A stretch of DNA of 64,000 nucleotides from Vanilla planifolia. Lineage: Eukaryota; Streptophyta; Magnoliopsida; Asparagales; Orchidaceae. Position numbers and translations under genes: made by a program. This document shows positions 41,301-56,300 of the stretch, one piece after another (positions within the stretch are counted from its first letter, which is position 1; each line of letters opens with the position of its first letter). The notes beneath the pieces were generated by a model that was not told where the DNA came from, searched no databases, and saw only the letters and a program-made list of their open reading frames with translations. The stretch spans positions 13,065,107-13,129,106 of the forward strand of contig CM043877.1 of NCBI GenBank assembly GCA_023846275.1, given 5' to 3'.

Positions 41301-44300
41301 TCTTGGTGGACCCTCCTAACCACCTTATGTGGTGATGTTCTAACAAATACCGAGAGCTAAAAATCAACCAGTAACGGTGGTCATGTAGCTGTCTCATTTA
41401 CCCAATAACAGCTTACAAATTGTAGCTTAGTGCTCAAACTTCACCTCAGCAAGTATAGTTTGATATCTTATGGCTTTTATGATAGTTTCAAAGGCTTTGA
41501 AGTTGGCATAAAATCTGCATTTTTCACAAACCCACAAATTCTATGAATCTTATCCCTGGTTTTGGTGTGATGTCAAGCGTAGATTTTATTACTAATTTAG
41601 TTCTTTAAATCGAAAACCTTGGGACTTTTAAAGAGCTTTGAACCTAGTATTTCAAATTCTCTCAATGAAAGTTTAATTCCTAGTTTATTAAAAGAAATTA
41701 GCTTGCAAATTTACTATAGAATTACTTTAGGAAAGACCAAAACATAGCCAAGCCTAGAATGGATAGTCTTGCCAGATGCTACGTCTGGCTCCTCGTTGAA
41801 GAGATTTTCAGTGAACTATAGACTTCTCCAATGATGTAGCTTAAAAATGTCATAATCTACCTTTTAAAAAGTATTTAAACTTCAATTTTAGACTTTTGAG
41901 AGCTTTCAAAAAATCAACTAAAGCTTAAAAAAGTCGTTTGAATCCAGAAATTTTTCCAACTAAATTATTTTTGGAAACTTTCTACTCAAGCATCTATAAA
42001 ACTAAAGGCTGTTTAAAAATTCCAGGACAATAATATATAGAAAGCTTATAATATTAATTTAAGAAATTATCATTTTTAGAATCTTATAACTCTGCCGACA
42101 ACATTATTAAAAATTCGTCAAAAGACTCTTATTTGCTCTAAAATAGGCCCAGATGTACTGTGGCAAATTTTTTACATGTGACAATTGAATCTGCTGAACC
42201 GTTGTTACATAACTTAAGATGGGGATAAAGTTGATATTAATAGTTCAACAGGAGTCGACAATGGGAAAAATAGCCAAAACTGCTGGTTTTGATAGAGCTA
42301 ATGAAACAATAGAATTGAATTGTGATATGGTAACATAGTCAATATGAGGTGGCATGGCCAATTGACATGGTGTAGGATGCACCAAAGGCCTTGATTTTAG
42401 CAAACTTAAAGATGATGATTTCGAAAAACTTAATTTGAAACCATGCAATGGAGTCAACAGGATGTTAGAGTTGAAAGTGAGGGTTTGGTAGAGCTAACAA
42501 AACAACAAAGTTATTATGATTTGGTATAGCTGACAAAGGTAGTATAAATGATATGTTGTGGTAAAGCCAATATGTGACATGATTTGGCAGAGCTGATAAG
42601 AGAACAAATTCAAAGGTGATGGCTTAGCAGAGTCAATTTACATTAGTATAGTAGAATTAGTAAGGAAGTAAATGAGGCAAAGGTGATTGTTTGACAGAAT
42701 GGTGATAGAGCCCATGTGGTGTGGTAGATCCGATATGTGATGGTTTAGTAGGAAAAAAAGTGTGATAGCGCCAAAAGAAAAGGTTCGATAAATCCAATAA
42801 GGAGGCAAAGACAAAAGCAATGGTTTGCAGAATACATATGGAGAATAATTTCACATTAGATATTTAATAAGTTATGGTATTTGATATATAAATAATGTCT
42901 TATACTAATAACTTAAAGTTTTGGTTTGATAAGTTTCACTTGTGTTTTGACTCCAAACTAATGTCACGTAGTGTTATTCCAATAACAAAAATATGCATGC
43001 AATGTCATGTAGCAATGCCTAAAAATAGTCCTCCAATTTTTGACTAGATTACCAAGTAACAAAAGCAAAGTTTGAACAAACAAATATCAAACAAATCTTA
43101 ATAGCATATAATCATTGTCTTACATTCCAAAACATGAACTATCTCTTAAAATTTTATTTTCTTTTAGTCTTTTCGCTAATTAAATAGAGAAAGATGTTAC
43201 ATGCAACTATAACCCGTTTTATAGATCTTCACTTCCCCCTAGAGAAATGGATACCACAAAAAAGAAATTTTGTTATGCAACGCAATATAAAACAAAAAAA
43301 GTGGTTTCCTATAAAAAACTTTGGTGATCATCATTAAGCCAAATAATTGAAGAACCTTTATAAGATGGACATTAACAAAAAATTATGAACAATAACAAAT
43401 GATTTAGTTCAAGAATATTGATTTTAAAGACATGGTAATATTGAGAAGACAATTGTCTAAAGAGCACATTAAAATGAAAGTGCAAATTGTTTGGAAGAAA
43501 ATATAATTATTCATATATCATTTGATGGTGCTAAGAAAATTGAAATATAAGAATGATCACTAAAAAGTTTGTCAGGAAAAAAAAAAACAAATTCCCTACG
43601 TTCCTTATAAAATGTTAAAATGTAACACTAATTTTGTAGACAAATTTCATAATAGTCAATAACAGACCTTACTAATGGGTTTGCCAGCTGATTGTTACTT
43701 GGGTGGTGAAAATATTATTAATTGTAATCATATATTGATCAAACTACAAATAACTAAGGCAAAAATAAAGGAGAATTAAATAATTATATAAAATTTATTT
43801 TGTGTAAAAAATAGATTGTATTTGGAATATATTAGTTACTTCAAAATCTAATTCTATGTCAATAATAAATATCATGTTAACTATAAAAAAAACTTTCAAA
43901 GGCTAATATCCCCATTTTCTATGAATCTAGACTATTCAAAAGAATTTTTAAAAAGAAGAAATGATTCTATGTACTTTTTAAATCCCATAGTAAAAGAGTT
44001 TTAAATAGATATATATAATAAAAATTCAAGGATGGATATTTCAAAAGTTTGTACTTTCTAGATCAATATGCCAACCTTAGTTTACTTGTTATAACAATTT
44101 GAGTAAGAAATTACTATGTTTTTATTTATAAAATTTTTTATTTTGAAATGAAGTTTATCAACACTAATCATTAATAAGATTCAAGAGGCAAGATTTATAC
44201 ACTATTGAGAAATCAATATCTCATATCATATAATTGTTTAATACAATTTTTTTATTCAATTAGTCAACAAATAAGATCATTACAAATTCATTAGTTAACT

Positions 44301-47300
44301 CAAGTTAGCATTATCAATGCATAAAGGCTCTCAAACAAGTTACAGGTGACTATCTATTGCCCATTATTTTTAAATTATTATTTTAACCGAATATTGATGA
44401 AAGCTATCAACTTATAATGGTGATGAAGACCATTTAATTAAAAAAATTCATGCTGAAAAATTTAATTTGGAGTTTCAAAACAGGTATAAGCTAACTTTTC
44501 GTAGTTTCTTATTTTCATTTTCTTATTTATTGGATAAAACGTGAAAATATTAACTTAGAAAATCCATTTAGCACAAAACCAAGAGACTTTCAATCAAACA
44601 CACATATTTAAACATTTTATAAGACTTAGAATGCATGTTATGTTTGGCGCCATTTAATACAACACATTCATAATAGTCTATGACTATCATACATGAACAT
44701 CTTGCATTTGAATGAGTTCACACTAAAATGTTATACGCCATGGCTTGCATGGAAGAAATGCTAGTGTTTGATAAAATATAGTTGCAAAGGAGAGATAAGG
44801 TACATAAAGTATAACATATAAGCTTTAATGAATGCATCACGGACAAATAACACATTTAATCCTCGAAAGGTTGGACATTTTGTCATGAATGAGGCAAATG
44901 TTAGATTGTCCAACGTACTACACTCACATTACACCCTTTTATGGAAATCTAGAACTAAAAGCCATATTATTGCATATGAGCTCATCAACAATGCCTATTT
45001 TGTTTGCTGATATCTTCAGCTTGTAATAACAAATTTAGATTATTGGATTTCAACAAAGATATTTCGAGAATACTAACTAAAAGTTGAAGATTTAGTATTA
45101 CCTGTAACAGGTGATTTTGAATAATATCTCGAATAATTCTGCAATATGGGAAAAAATGTCAAACTTAGAAATTAAGGAAACTTCCATCATCAATATAATT
45201 TAATTTGACATGCCATTGTCAGGATGGATGAGCTTTCAGCTTCATTAACAAAAATAATTACATAAGCAAATGATAACATTCAACAAAAAGGACAATTAGG
45301 TCTGGTCTAATTCAAGAGTTAAACAGCCCTAGTTAACATGTCAACATATTAAACCTATAAACAAATTTTTCCACAAATTTGCTATGTTTTACTCTACTGT
45401 TCATAATGGTTCCCACTTCTAAAAACAACATTGAATTGCCAGAAACCACATTTAAAAGAAGTCAAAACAAACATTCAACTTAAAGCATACCAGGTCTGTC
45501 TAATTCATTAGTTGCAGCATAACAGTTAGATAAAAAAAATCATCTCCATGAATAGAAAAAGAACTTGTTTTCTACAGATCGCTGTGTTTTTACTATAACA
45601 TTTATAGTAGTTCCTTTGTCACTACAACGTGTCACAAGCACAACTCGCTGCTGACAACAACACAATTTCACTTCCTGAAGTGAAGTGGAAGCCAAATGCC
45701 CAAAGCGTTAGATACACAGAGAAGCGTTCAGTTTTAGTTTAATAAGCTACACATTCTAGTTCATGGTTCACAAAAATTTTTGTAGAAAGTTGATAGAAGA
45801 ACTAGGTTAGCTAGCACCCATAGTTCGTAAGTTTTTCTGAGAAATTCATGCAATGGTACTTGCAGTCAGTTCAGGAACATTATATGATAAAGGTAGCAAG
45901 AGTTCTTGCATCTGGTTTACACTGAAGAATGACATTTGGTGTGCAAATATATAGTTTACTGTATTTTATTTAAAAAAAAAAGATGCCCAGTTGTAGCCCC
46001 CATAGTTCACTAGTTTTTCTGAGAAATTCATGCATAGGTACTTTCAGGTCAGATCAGGAACATTATATGATATGGATAGCAAGAGCTCTTGCATCTGGTT
46101 TACACAGTAGAATGACGTTTGGTATATGAATATATAGTTTACCACATTTTAAATTAAAAAAAGATGCCTTGGGCACCACCCTCTAGTTGTGGCAAATGTT
46201 TGCCTTGCATTACTACAGCTTCCACAAAAATTTAGCCATTGCTCTCATGATGTGCATTTCTCTAGTTGTAAACAGAATTTATAAGCAGTGGAGAATTTAT
46301 AATTGATAAGATGGATTTGACTAATTACTGAGAGAACATATAAGGGATATAAATAACTTTTTAACTAGAAGAACCCCTCAAAATAGAGGAAAAAAAACTA
46401 CACTTGACAACAAAATAGACTACTATGCATATGAGTATAGAAAGGCCTTGCAAAGAAATAGCCCAAGCCTTTACAAAAGGTTTAGGCACCAAGGATTTAA
46501 GGTATAGCCGTGTATGAAGTCAAAAGGGAGTAATTGTCGAGAAGTGGCGATAGAGAAAACAGTAGATTAAGGCTCTCATAAGCATTGTTGTCTATTAAGC
46601 GAACTCTAATAGGATGTATTCATATGTGCTGCCCTCAATGTCAACTTTGCAGTCTCCTATATGCTGCCTTTAGGGCAGGAGAATCCTTTAAATTTTAGTG
46701 AGACGTGGCACCTTTATTTCACAAAAATGTTTGATATGGTGTGGCCCATGATCAAACACACCTAACAATGACATGGTAGAATCGTCAACACATCTAATTG
46801 TTCTTTTGGTCCTCAAAGTGATCTAGGATCTTCAACTTGGCCATCTTGGAACCATTAGATGGCAATTTAAATTCATACTATGATGGTTGTCTCTCTTCTA
46901 ATTTAGGTAATAACAACCATCCTTTATATTTAGGATGAACATAATATACATATATGAGTGATATTATGAGATAATGGGGGCAATATCGTTCATATTTAGG
47001 GTGAACATAATGTATATATATGAGAGATATTATGAGATAATGGGGATAATGAAGACTGATATATATTGAATATGCATATTTTTATGTACGACTTATTAAG
47101 TTTGATCCATATTTCAACTTTTATTGTTAATGAGTTATATACATGAAACATATTCAAATTTATGCTTAACGTCTTATGATGACATATGCATATTAGCTGT
47201 TTTGTTTCTTTGGAGACATTCAGTTATGCACTGACATTACAATCATGTGAATATGCAAATGTTGTTACCTTCATCGATGTCCTCATACCATTTTACTCAA

Positions 47301-50300
47301 AAACCAAACCTTATCATCTGTAGCAAATGTTTCACCTATTAATTTGCTCTGCAAACTCAAAATTATTTTACATGTTATTTTTAATATAATCTTGCTTGCT
47401 TGGTAGATCATAATCGCAACGTGTAGTATATGATTTTTTGGAATGGTATTTAGGCATAACAACATGCTATTTTAGTTGAACAAATTGTTACATTCTTGAT
47501 TTGACTTGTTTTCATGATTAATATTATGTTATTTTTAATGTTTAGGCATATTATTTCAGATTTTAAAATTGTAATATTTGCAAACTAGCTTTACTTCCTT
47601 TGTCAAACTATCCTTATATAATACACATGCATAAAAGTGTAAATACTATTTTATTTTGTTTGAATTGGAACCACCTATACTTATTTCCTTAGAATATATG
47701 TATGTATTAAATTATTAATAATTAATTTTCAATATGTCAAATGTTTTTCAAGAAGCGTAAAGACATTATTGCTACTATTAAGGCTAGCAACAGTGAGGAA
47801 TCCAGTTATTGACGCTGAGCTTGTGCCCAAAGGTTTTAAAATCCCTCTTAGGGTACATGGTATTTCCTATGAGGCTTAAGATACAAGTGCAAATGCTCAA
47901 AAGACCTTTTTAATTTATAGATTTACAAGGTAACAACATGAAACTACAATGAGTTTCTATAGTTATTATGTCAAATCAAGATGGGAGGTTCATTTCCCAA
48001 CTAGGAAAGCAAGTGCATAAGGCCACAAAATTGGATTTCAACACGTGTCATCCTTAGATCGGTGACCAATCAAAGCAAACTATTTAACTTTTGAAGGATT
48101 TGCTATGAGCTTGTCCTTGACTTAAAGGAGAGCTAAGAAAAGAATACACCACTTGTTAAATACAACTACAGCAATTGCTTTTAGAGCAACATTGACATGG
48201 CATTGCATGAGACACTTATGGAAAAAGACGTACATTCCTTTATGTTGGTTCAAGTTGGATGAGAGAAGACCACAAGGACCTGACTAGTCAACAAGGACCT
48301 GACTAGTCAACAAGCCTAATAAGATGATTTACTAGATTTAAGAACATTTTTAATCAATACAAAAGCGATAGAGATACTTTGAACAAAAACATCGAGAGAT
48401 AAATTTTATGTTGGCAAGCACATATTCTTGAAGGTATTCTTCATAACATGATTTATCAGATTTAGCACAAGCAAAAAAGCTTAAGCCATGATTTTTTGGT
48501 CCATTTGAGGTTATCAAGGGAGTGGACAAGGTTTCTCTCACTCGAACTTGCAGGATTGCATGATGTGTTTAACATTTCTTCATTGCAATCATTTGTGCAT
48601 GATAAGTAACATAATTCACACGTAGTGTGTAGTGATCCGAGTTACCTAGCAGGCACATTTTTGTTTGCCTAGTTTGTGAGCTATCTTGGCGACCCATTCC
48701 ATTTATGAAGGTTCTCTGGAAGAACCATTTAGCTTTTACTATTTTAAGCATGAATTTGTAGGTCAAATTCTTTTAAATTGAAAAAATTATAATAAACTAA
48801 AAAATTTAATGTACTAGCTCAAAACTTTAAAGTATCCTTTTTGATTTGGGAAGGATATGGGGTATAACTCCCCACCTCTTCGCTCCACTTCTTATATTAA
48901 TGCAAACTCGAAAAGTTCCTTTGCCTCCCTCTTCACTTCTAGCGATGCAACACACTTTTTCTTTCCCTTTCATGCCATCACCATGAGCATGATCTATCAC
49001 CCATCACCTACTCTTTTTTCTTCTCCTTTATTCTTCTAGTTCTCCTATATCTCTCTAAAAGTGGGATTTCTATCTTTCTTTTATTTTATTTTCATTGCTT
49101 TTGATTAAATCAAGTTGTTTAAAGTTGTGTACTATGTCATGGATTTAATCTAGTTAGATTGGTTAAATTCTCGAATTATTAAATTTAGAATGATGCTTAT
49201 TAATTTTGTATATAGATTATTTGTATCAAATGCTTATTAGCATGAATATTACATTTAGGCTCGTTAAGTTCACTTATTTTGAATGCCTATAGATCTTAGA
49301 GGAGCTTGAATCGAACTTGCACATGTTTAAGTAAGTTGACTATTAGATATAAGATGATGAACATACTTTGTTGTTTGGGTTATCCTTTGTTATTTGATTC
49401 ATGTTATTCATTCCTAATAAGTATTAAAATTATCATTATTCTTTGCTTCATTGCAAACATTTCTCTATAGTATGTTATAGTAGAATAATGTTGATTTAAC
49501 TATCATTAATATATTTCTTATGATTATTACATGATTCTTATGAGCTATTTAGATTAACACATTTGATCTCGCTTATGTTGAGGATCCTATATGCATAACT
49601 GAGCAAACAAGAGAGACCAAACATACTACTTTCAGAATAAATTTGTTAATTGTTGGACATCATCCTTTTAGTAACACAAAAGATGCAAGATGTACTACAT
49701 ATTGTAGCAGAAACTAATGGATAGTGTTTTACATAATTTTTCCTAATTAGGTGAGCTGATATTGCAACATTCTGATTTAGGAACCATATTTCCCAAAGCC
49801 TTCAGCATAGCACTAGCAGTTTTGCCAAAAGTCAACAAAAAGCAGCCATCTACAGTTCAAGGGAAGGTAATATAGACAGTTTTGTCTCTGAGTTCACATT
49901 TAGGCTTTGGTTTAATTTGAATTTTATTTGGTTCAAGGTGAACTGCATACTCTTACAAGAGGATATGATTCGTATCTTACATTTTGGATCATTTGTTTGT
50001 TTGATGACCTTCAAAATTCTGTAACTTTCACAGGACAAAAAAACCAGTGGATTTGCTGACTTCTGAAGTTACAGGAAGTCCAAATACGCTAGCTGAAATT
50101 TGACTAAAATGGGCAACTTTCAGAAGTCAGCATGGGTGGACTTTTGAAAACAAAGTTAGCAAGGTAACCCTATCATCTACCTCCAAGCTTCCATTTCATT
50201 TTATCCTCCTTCCACCACCTCATATCCCACAAGGTTGACATCCTCCAATGAATAGTTTACCATATGGTAATCTATCACATTAGCAACTTCCCAACCCCTT

Positions 50301-53300
50301 GGAAAACCTTTACATACGTTTGAAACACATGGACATCAAATCTATCAAGTCCCTATATAATGCTCATGTATGAAAACCAATTCCCAAGCCACTGCTTTTG
50401 TGAATTGTCTCCAAGGTACTCCCTTGTGAGACCCCCAATCCCCTCCTTGTCTCCTCCAGCAATTTTCTGAGTCTTCTGTGGCACATTCAATAGAGTTATT
50501 GCAGGCCTATGCTCAACGATCAATTAATCTCACAAAAAATGTGGCTTCAATAAAGATATCAATAGATATGAACAACAAAAAGCATAAAGCATTATCGATA
50601 ATATCTTCTTTCTAATAACACTGAATCAAAAAGTTCACTTCTATAAGAAAATATTGACTTCTTATGGGCAAAAATGACATCTAAAAGATAATGACTTCAG
50701 CATAATACTGACTCAACAAATAATGAACACAACTCCACCAACATTTTATGAATTTAGACTATTTTAGAGCAGATTGAGCCTACTTATCAGTTGTCAACAA
50801 GAACTCTAAAATTTTAACTAAAAGATAGTCTACTTTTGTGGTCTATATGGCATTTCTTTGTAACTCAACTTCCCAAGTGTTGCACAAAAATTTAAGTTGA
50901 ATTTTTTTTTTCCTAAAATCATCTCTTGCCCTCTTTCCTGCTACTTAGAAATAAAAAAAAATGCCTTCATCGTGCTTAAACCTTCTTAGACATCTATGGC
51001 TTCCACTAGATGCTATTGCACACATCAACAAACTGATTTCAGGATTTTTCTCTCTTCACAGGAGATTTGTACGTTGATTTTTAACATAAACATGAAAGTA
51101 CAAATCACCTCTGGACAAGCTTGGATTCGATCCCAATCCCTTTCGTAGCATGCTATCTTGGAACAGGTCCAATTACTAGCATTGCTCAATATTGTAAAAT
51201 TGCCTTCAGATTTTTTTTTGCCAAAAATCAATTTTCCAATAATTTAGGGCATGACTTAGTTGTAGGTTCACCTCTGATCATGATCTGTTGTTGATTTCTT
51301 TATTGAAAGAAACCTTTGCTAACATCTACAGACAGTGAACCACTTCACAAGTCTGTTCCAAAGGGCAGTAAAGCAATGAAGGTACATGAAGCTTAAGGCA
51401 CCATTATGCATGGCGGACACCAATCACAACTACAATTTAGCCAAATTTGAGGAAAAAGTGCTCAAGCACGTATTTAAATTCTAGATAAAATATATACTTT
51501 GGAGTTTAGGATGTATTGGTTCTCTAATCTGCATATAAAAGATAAATTTTATGTTGCACATTAGCTAGAGTATTAACAACACTGTTAAACAAAGGAACTA
51601 TCAAGAAACTTCTACAACCTTTACCTCTGGCAGCATTCAAGGTAATAAAGGGTAAATCGAACAGAGATAGAAGTTTTAATCATGCAAAACATCCATGAGA
51701 CATACCCATATTCATCAAAGTATCCCCCACGTCCTTCAGTTCCAAAATCTTCCCTAAAGACAATCTAAAATAATATACACGAAATAGAAAATTAAAATAG
51801 CATTTAAAAAACCAATCCAGATTACTAAAGGACAAAGACTGAATACCACACATAACACTAAATCAAATTGAAATATGTGTTTTGAAGGCTTTCCAGTCAT
51901 ATTGTTCAATAGCTGTTAATGAACCATAAATTGTTCTGTCACTACATATAAAAAGAGAGAATAATACCAGAAGTTGGTTAAATAAACATTATTGATGTAG
52001 TAGCGAATGATACAAATTAATTTAAGAAATTGTTGCATACCAAGGACTTTGAAAGGAAAATTTGTCATACAGCTCATTTTTTTAAGAAAAGCAAGCAAAT
52101 TTACCTGATGAGTGGTTTGTTGGAAAGAATTCATTTGGTTCGTCATCATTAGGGAAAAAATTGAGTTTTGAGTATTTTCTTCTATTATTTATTTTTTGGG
52201 GGCATTTTAACAGAATAAAACAATCCACAAAATAAAAGACTCATATTTCCCACCAAGCAAAAAAACTTTTAAGTAATTTAGTGTGCTAGTTTCACCTCTT
52301 TTTGTGATACAATCTTTAGAAAAGATTTACTATTTTCTTGATTGTAATTGTCAACACATGTTGATATTGAATAGCAAACTATCATGCTTTGATGTCTGCA
52401 GAATATGCTTTCAATATAAAGTTTTAGAATTAATTCACAGAACTTTCTTTATTATTATTCTAGTAATCTTACAATAATTCTGTATTAATTTGTTTTCCAT
52501 TACTATTGCAATAATCATACGTTATTGCTGCCATAATTTATTTCCTATTACTACAGTATTTAGATGATTCTCAAATTATTCAACAAGATTGTTTTTTATT
52601 AATAGGGTTTTATAACTAGTTAGTGCCCTTGTGTGCAGAACAGTTTCATAATTTGATTTATTTTCTTACTTTGAAAGATTGTTTTCTCTATTTATATAAT
52701 CAAAAGAATTAAAAATAACAAATCCTCTCCCGATTTTATTTCTACATTGTATTAGAGCCATCCTATTCCCTAGAGAACTAAAACCTGAGTCTTTCTTACA
52801 TCTAACAACCTAAAACCCAAGCTTCCTCGTAGCTACAAATAAGAGTATTTCATCCCCAATGGTCATCATGTATTACACATAACTTTGGAGCCATTGACAA
52901 CTCTTCATTCTCCTTTGAGAGTCATAATCTGCAAGGGCATAACTATTACGCAGTATTAGTGGGCTTTATCGATTAAAAAATTACTTCAATACATCTTAGG
53001 TTCATTATTCAACTTAGAGAGATATAACAGAATTATAACATAGGTGGTAACCAAAGAAAAAATAGAAGCCATTCACAACGATGCAATGAATTTGCCTGAA
53101 ACTTTGGCTTAATCATATGTCACTGAATCATACCATAACAACTCGCACTCCATTTTGTTTATTTCCACCTCAATAGTAATGATTATTAACATATAACGTT
53201 AACAGGTTCCAAAACATATTAACTTCACAATATTTCCACAAGCCATTCTTCAGTCTAGTCTGTGCACTAAAATCCATCTGGTTAACTTCACAATATTTCC

Positions 53301-56300
53301 ACAAGATTGCAACTTTCCAATATAAACATGTAAAGAACAAAACATTTTTTTTTCTGAATACATCTAGGACTATTAGCTGGCAAACTTGAAAGACCTCGAT
53401 TTATACTGCAAAATTTTACCAAATATAAACAGAACTTCCATCGTAGCAAAGATATACAGAATCAGATTCTTGGCCTCATTTTTCTTTGAATATAATTATA
53501 ACTGAAGCGGTAGAGGGCTTTTGTGAGGCTATTTGAATCTCCACTTTCGAGATAAGAAGTAAAAGCAATTATGTAACTTAGGTAAGCCTTGATATTTAAG
53601 GATAATGCATTCAAAAACTAAGTTAACTTCATAAAGCGCATCTATAACAATAATTTCTGATTAATAAACTCTTAAACATTTGAAACAATTAAATCCTAGT
53701 CTCTTTCATCATTTTTTACTTTGCCAATGCAACACAGCCGACCATTAGTTATTTTATGTTCACAAAAATAAATAACAGTACCTGTACATTGTCGATGTTG
53801 TCACGGTTCCATAGTGGTAAAAAGAAGCGATTAGCAAAGCGAAGCACCAACTGCCAATTAAAATGGGTATAATCATTCTAAGAACATTGAATGTGAAGTG
53901 CCAATTAAAAGGCATGGTGATGAAGTACCAGATTCTGCACCAACTCTTTTCCCAAGTAGTGATCAATCCTATAAAGCTGCTTTTCACTAAATAGCTCTCC
54001 TAGCTGAGCACTCAGTTCTTCTGCAGAACTCAAGTCCTTTCCAAAAGGTTTCTCCACAATGATCCTAGACCAACCAGAAAGTTCAGCTGGAAGCAAAAAA
54101 TAATAATCAGTGTTTTTTTGGTGCCAATGAACACAAGCATTTACGCTATCATTTGTGGTCCTTAGTAGTTAATACTAGTCCACGACACAACATCTAAGCA
54201 GGAAATGAAGAAAGCAAACCTGTACCGAAGAAACATGGAAAAACACTCAATCAAATGTTTTATAATGACTTTGCTACGAACATAGTGTTGGGTTAGACAT
54301 ACATTGTTATTCCATGTAATGCCTCAATCGTCCAAATCATTATAGTCATTCCAATGTAGTACCAACCTCGATGATACTAACCTCATACAATGCTTCATTC
54401 CTGTTATTTATGTTGACTTTGATACTGTAATATGTTGACTTTGCTATAGCAATACTAACCTCTTTTTTACATAGTCATATGGCATGTATGTGGTGCCATA
54501 GTCATATTGCATCTATGCCTCTATTACATAGTTGACTCCCAATCAATTCTAGCTCTTATATCCAAAACCCTAAGCCCATTTAACTCCACTACTACTACCT
54601 ATACCTACTCTAAAGCCACCACTAAACTAATGAAACCCCCAAACACCAAGTTAAAACATCAATCTCCACTTCACAGCCAACTCAGATGGTTTTACTTGCA
54701 CCTCCTACCAAATCCACTCCAACACTTAACACCATGTCTAATGCCACAACCTTGGCTAGCCGCACCCATCCCCTCTATCAATTTGTCTCTATTCTCATAG
54801 ACTTTGTCACTATGCCTTTATCTATACCCCATGTAACATACTCTTAAAAGCCTCAATATATTGTTATTTTCTTTTTATCTTTACTTGCTACTATGCTACA
54901 TCCACTAATTATATACTAGTGTTTAGCTCCAAGCTTATTCTTACATTTCCAAGGAGCAATAATGATGTCATTGGAAACTTTTTCATCTTCCTTGTCAATG
55001 ATTGGCCTTAGCCAGTGATGTTTCCCAAGCAGGCCTACTAGACTACCTAATGCGCTCACTAGGGGACCACCTAGTGTAATCATATTACCACTAGAATGGT
55101 TGGGAACTTCAATTTTTTTTGTATTTCTCTTGGTAACTACTTGTATGCTTGCTTGCACTTATAAAAAAGGGTGAGGCCAGCCTTGAGGAGTTTTTGATGC
55201 CTATGTAAACCTCATGAAAGAAATCAAGCTTTGCTCTTCTTACAAAGTGTGATCCTCCAAGCATGCTAATGTGGTTCTGCTTCCAATGCTTGTGGCTTCC
55301 GATGTCTGCAGCTTATGGTGCGACATCAAGGAAACACTAGTGATGTGGTAAAGCCATTGATGTACTCTCTCCTTCTGTTTCCTCAAGTATGTCTTCCCTC
55401 TCCAACTCTTTTTTCTAGCCCTTAAGCTGCGTGTCACTGTTTAATCTCTTTTTTAACTCATTTGATAAAATTTTTCAAACTAAGTGCTATGTTTTATTTT
55501 GTAGTTCTCTTACTCCATTAATTTTGTGAATCATCCCAACAAGAGCATAGCATGCACATAAGATTTAGGAGCTCAATCCTAACAAAATTTTAATTTGCTC
55601 TAACTTTCGGGTTTGCACAATTTTGCCCCAGAAAACCTTTACTAACTACTATGAAACTTCACAAAATGATAATTTATGTTCTTCCACAAGTTTCCTATTT
55701 TACACTTTTCTTGATTAGATCTCTACAAGAGTTTAGAAAACCCTAAGTTAAAGAAGAATATCTATCAGGATTTTAGCATCTCCTTGCTATTTAGTTCTTT
55801 TTTACCCTTAGCCAACCGCCTACCGAACAAAAGGTTTTCAGGTTTTGGAGCAACCATATGGATAAAAATTTTATGTTTCAAGCTTCTCAAAATTTGGTCT
55901 CCTACCCATTGGTCCACCACTCTAGCCCACACTTCTAGACTAGATTTGCAATATTTTTGCACTCAACCATCTCATCTTCCCCTTATTTCTACAAACTCTT
56001 CATCCACCTCCATATTCTTGCTGATCACATTGTGATCGAACCCCATACCCTCACCCTTTCGATCCTAACCCATTTTTCCCTTTACACTACCCCCTTCGTA
56101 TTAGGACTGACTTGAACAATTATACAAATCACAATAATCTATAAGATTATATTTAAAGGGTAATTTAAGAACAAAAAAAATAACTAAGGATGTAGTTGAA
56201 TCATTTATAAAACTATATGAATCTATCTATCTATTAGACAAACAGGAGAAAATAATCTATAATTAACTCTAAAATAATTTCTTTTATTACTAAGATCATG

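Larger units (their letters stand above)
31836..42183 (+). mobile_element. LTR retrotransposon, gypsy-like, decayed, with nested insertions
   Basis: A direct-repeat pair of about 1.2 kb bounds it. Both start TGATGCA and end GTGTCA or GTGACA. ATTGAA occurs immediately before (31830-31835) and after (42184-42189) the element, a 6-bp target-site duplication. A strong primer-binding site lies just inside the left LTR. A gag remnant with a CFKC...GHY zinc-knuckle start follows, then the nested copia element and LINE end. No reverse transcriptase of its own is recognisable, so it may be a gag-only or internally deleted element. It lies antisense to G6PDH transcription. LTR divergence by eye is high, so the insertion is old. 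Confidence 0.85.
27630..45101 (-). other. Giant intron, 17,472 bp, with nested retrotransposons
   Basis: GTAATA donor at 45101 and GTGCAG acceptor at 27630. About 10.3 kb of it is one LTR element (31836-42183) that contains a second LTR element and a LINE end. 27630-31835 is AT-rich with LTR-like scraps (for example 28675-28800) but no resolved element. 42184-42840 holds a degenerate short repeat and 42840-45101 shows nothing recognisable. Confidence 0.9.
45139..51705 (-). other. Intron, 6,567 bp, with a gypsy fragment and tandem repeats
   Basis: GTATGT donor and TTGCAG acceptor. It holds a 182-bp tandem duplication (45.8-46.2 kb), a 66-bp duplication (46.9-47.1 kb), a plus-strand gypsy integrase remnant (48.0-48.8 kb) with possible LTR sequence after it, and a 13-bp inverted repeat near 50.1 kb. 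50.2-51.7 kb shows nothing recognisable. Confidence 0.85.

Noticed and set aside
46900-47070. CRISPR-like array
   Set aside because: Only two direct copies with no unique equal-length spacers, in a plant intron.
54507-54800. 97-codon Thr/Ser/Pro-rich open frame
   Set aside because: Low-complexity intronic sequence with no recognisable domain.
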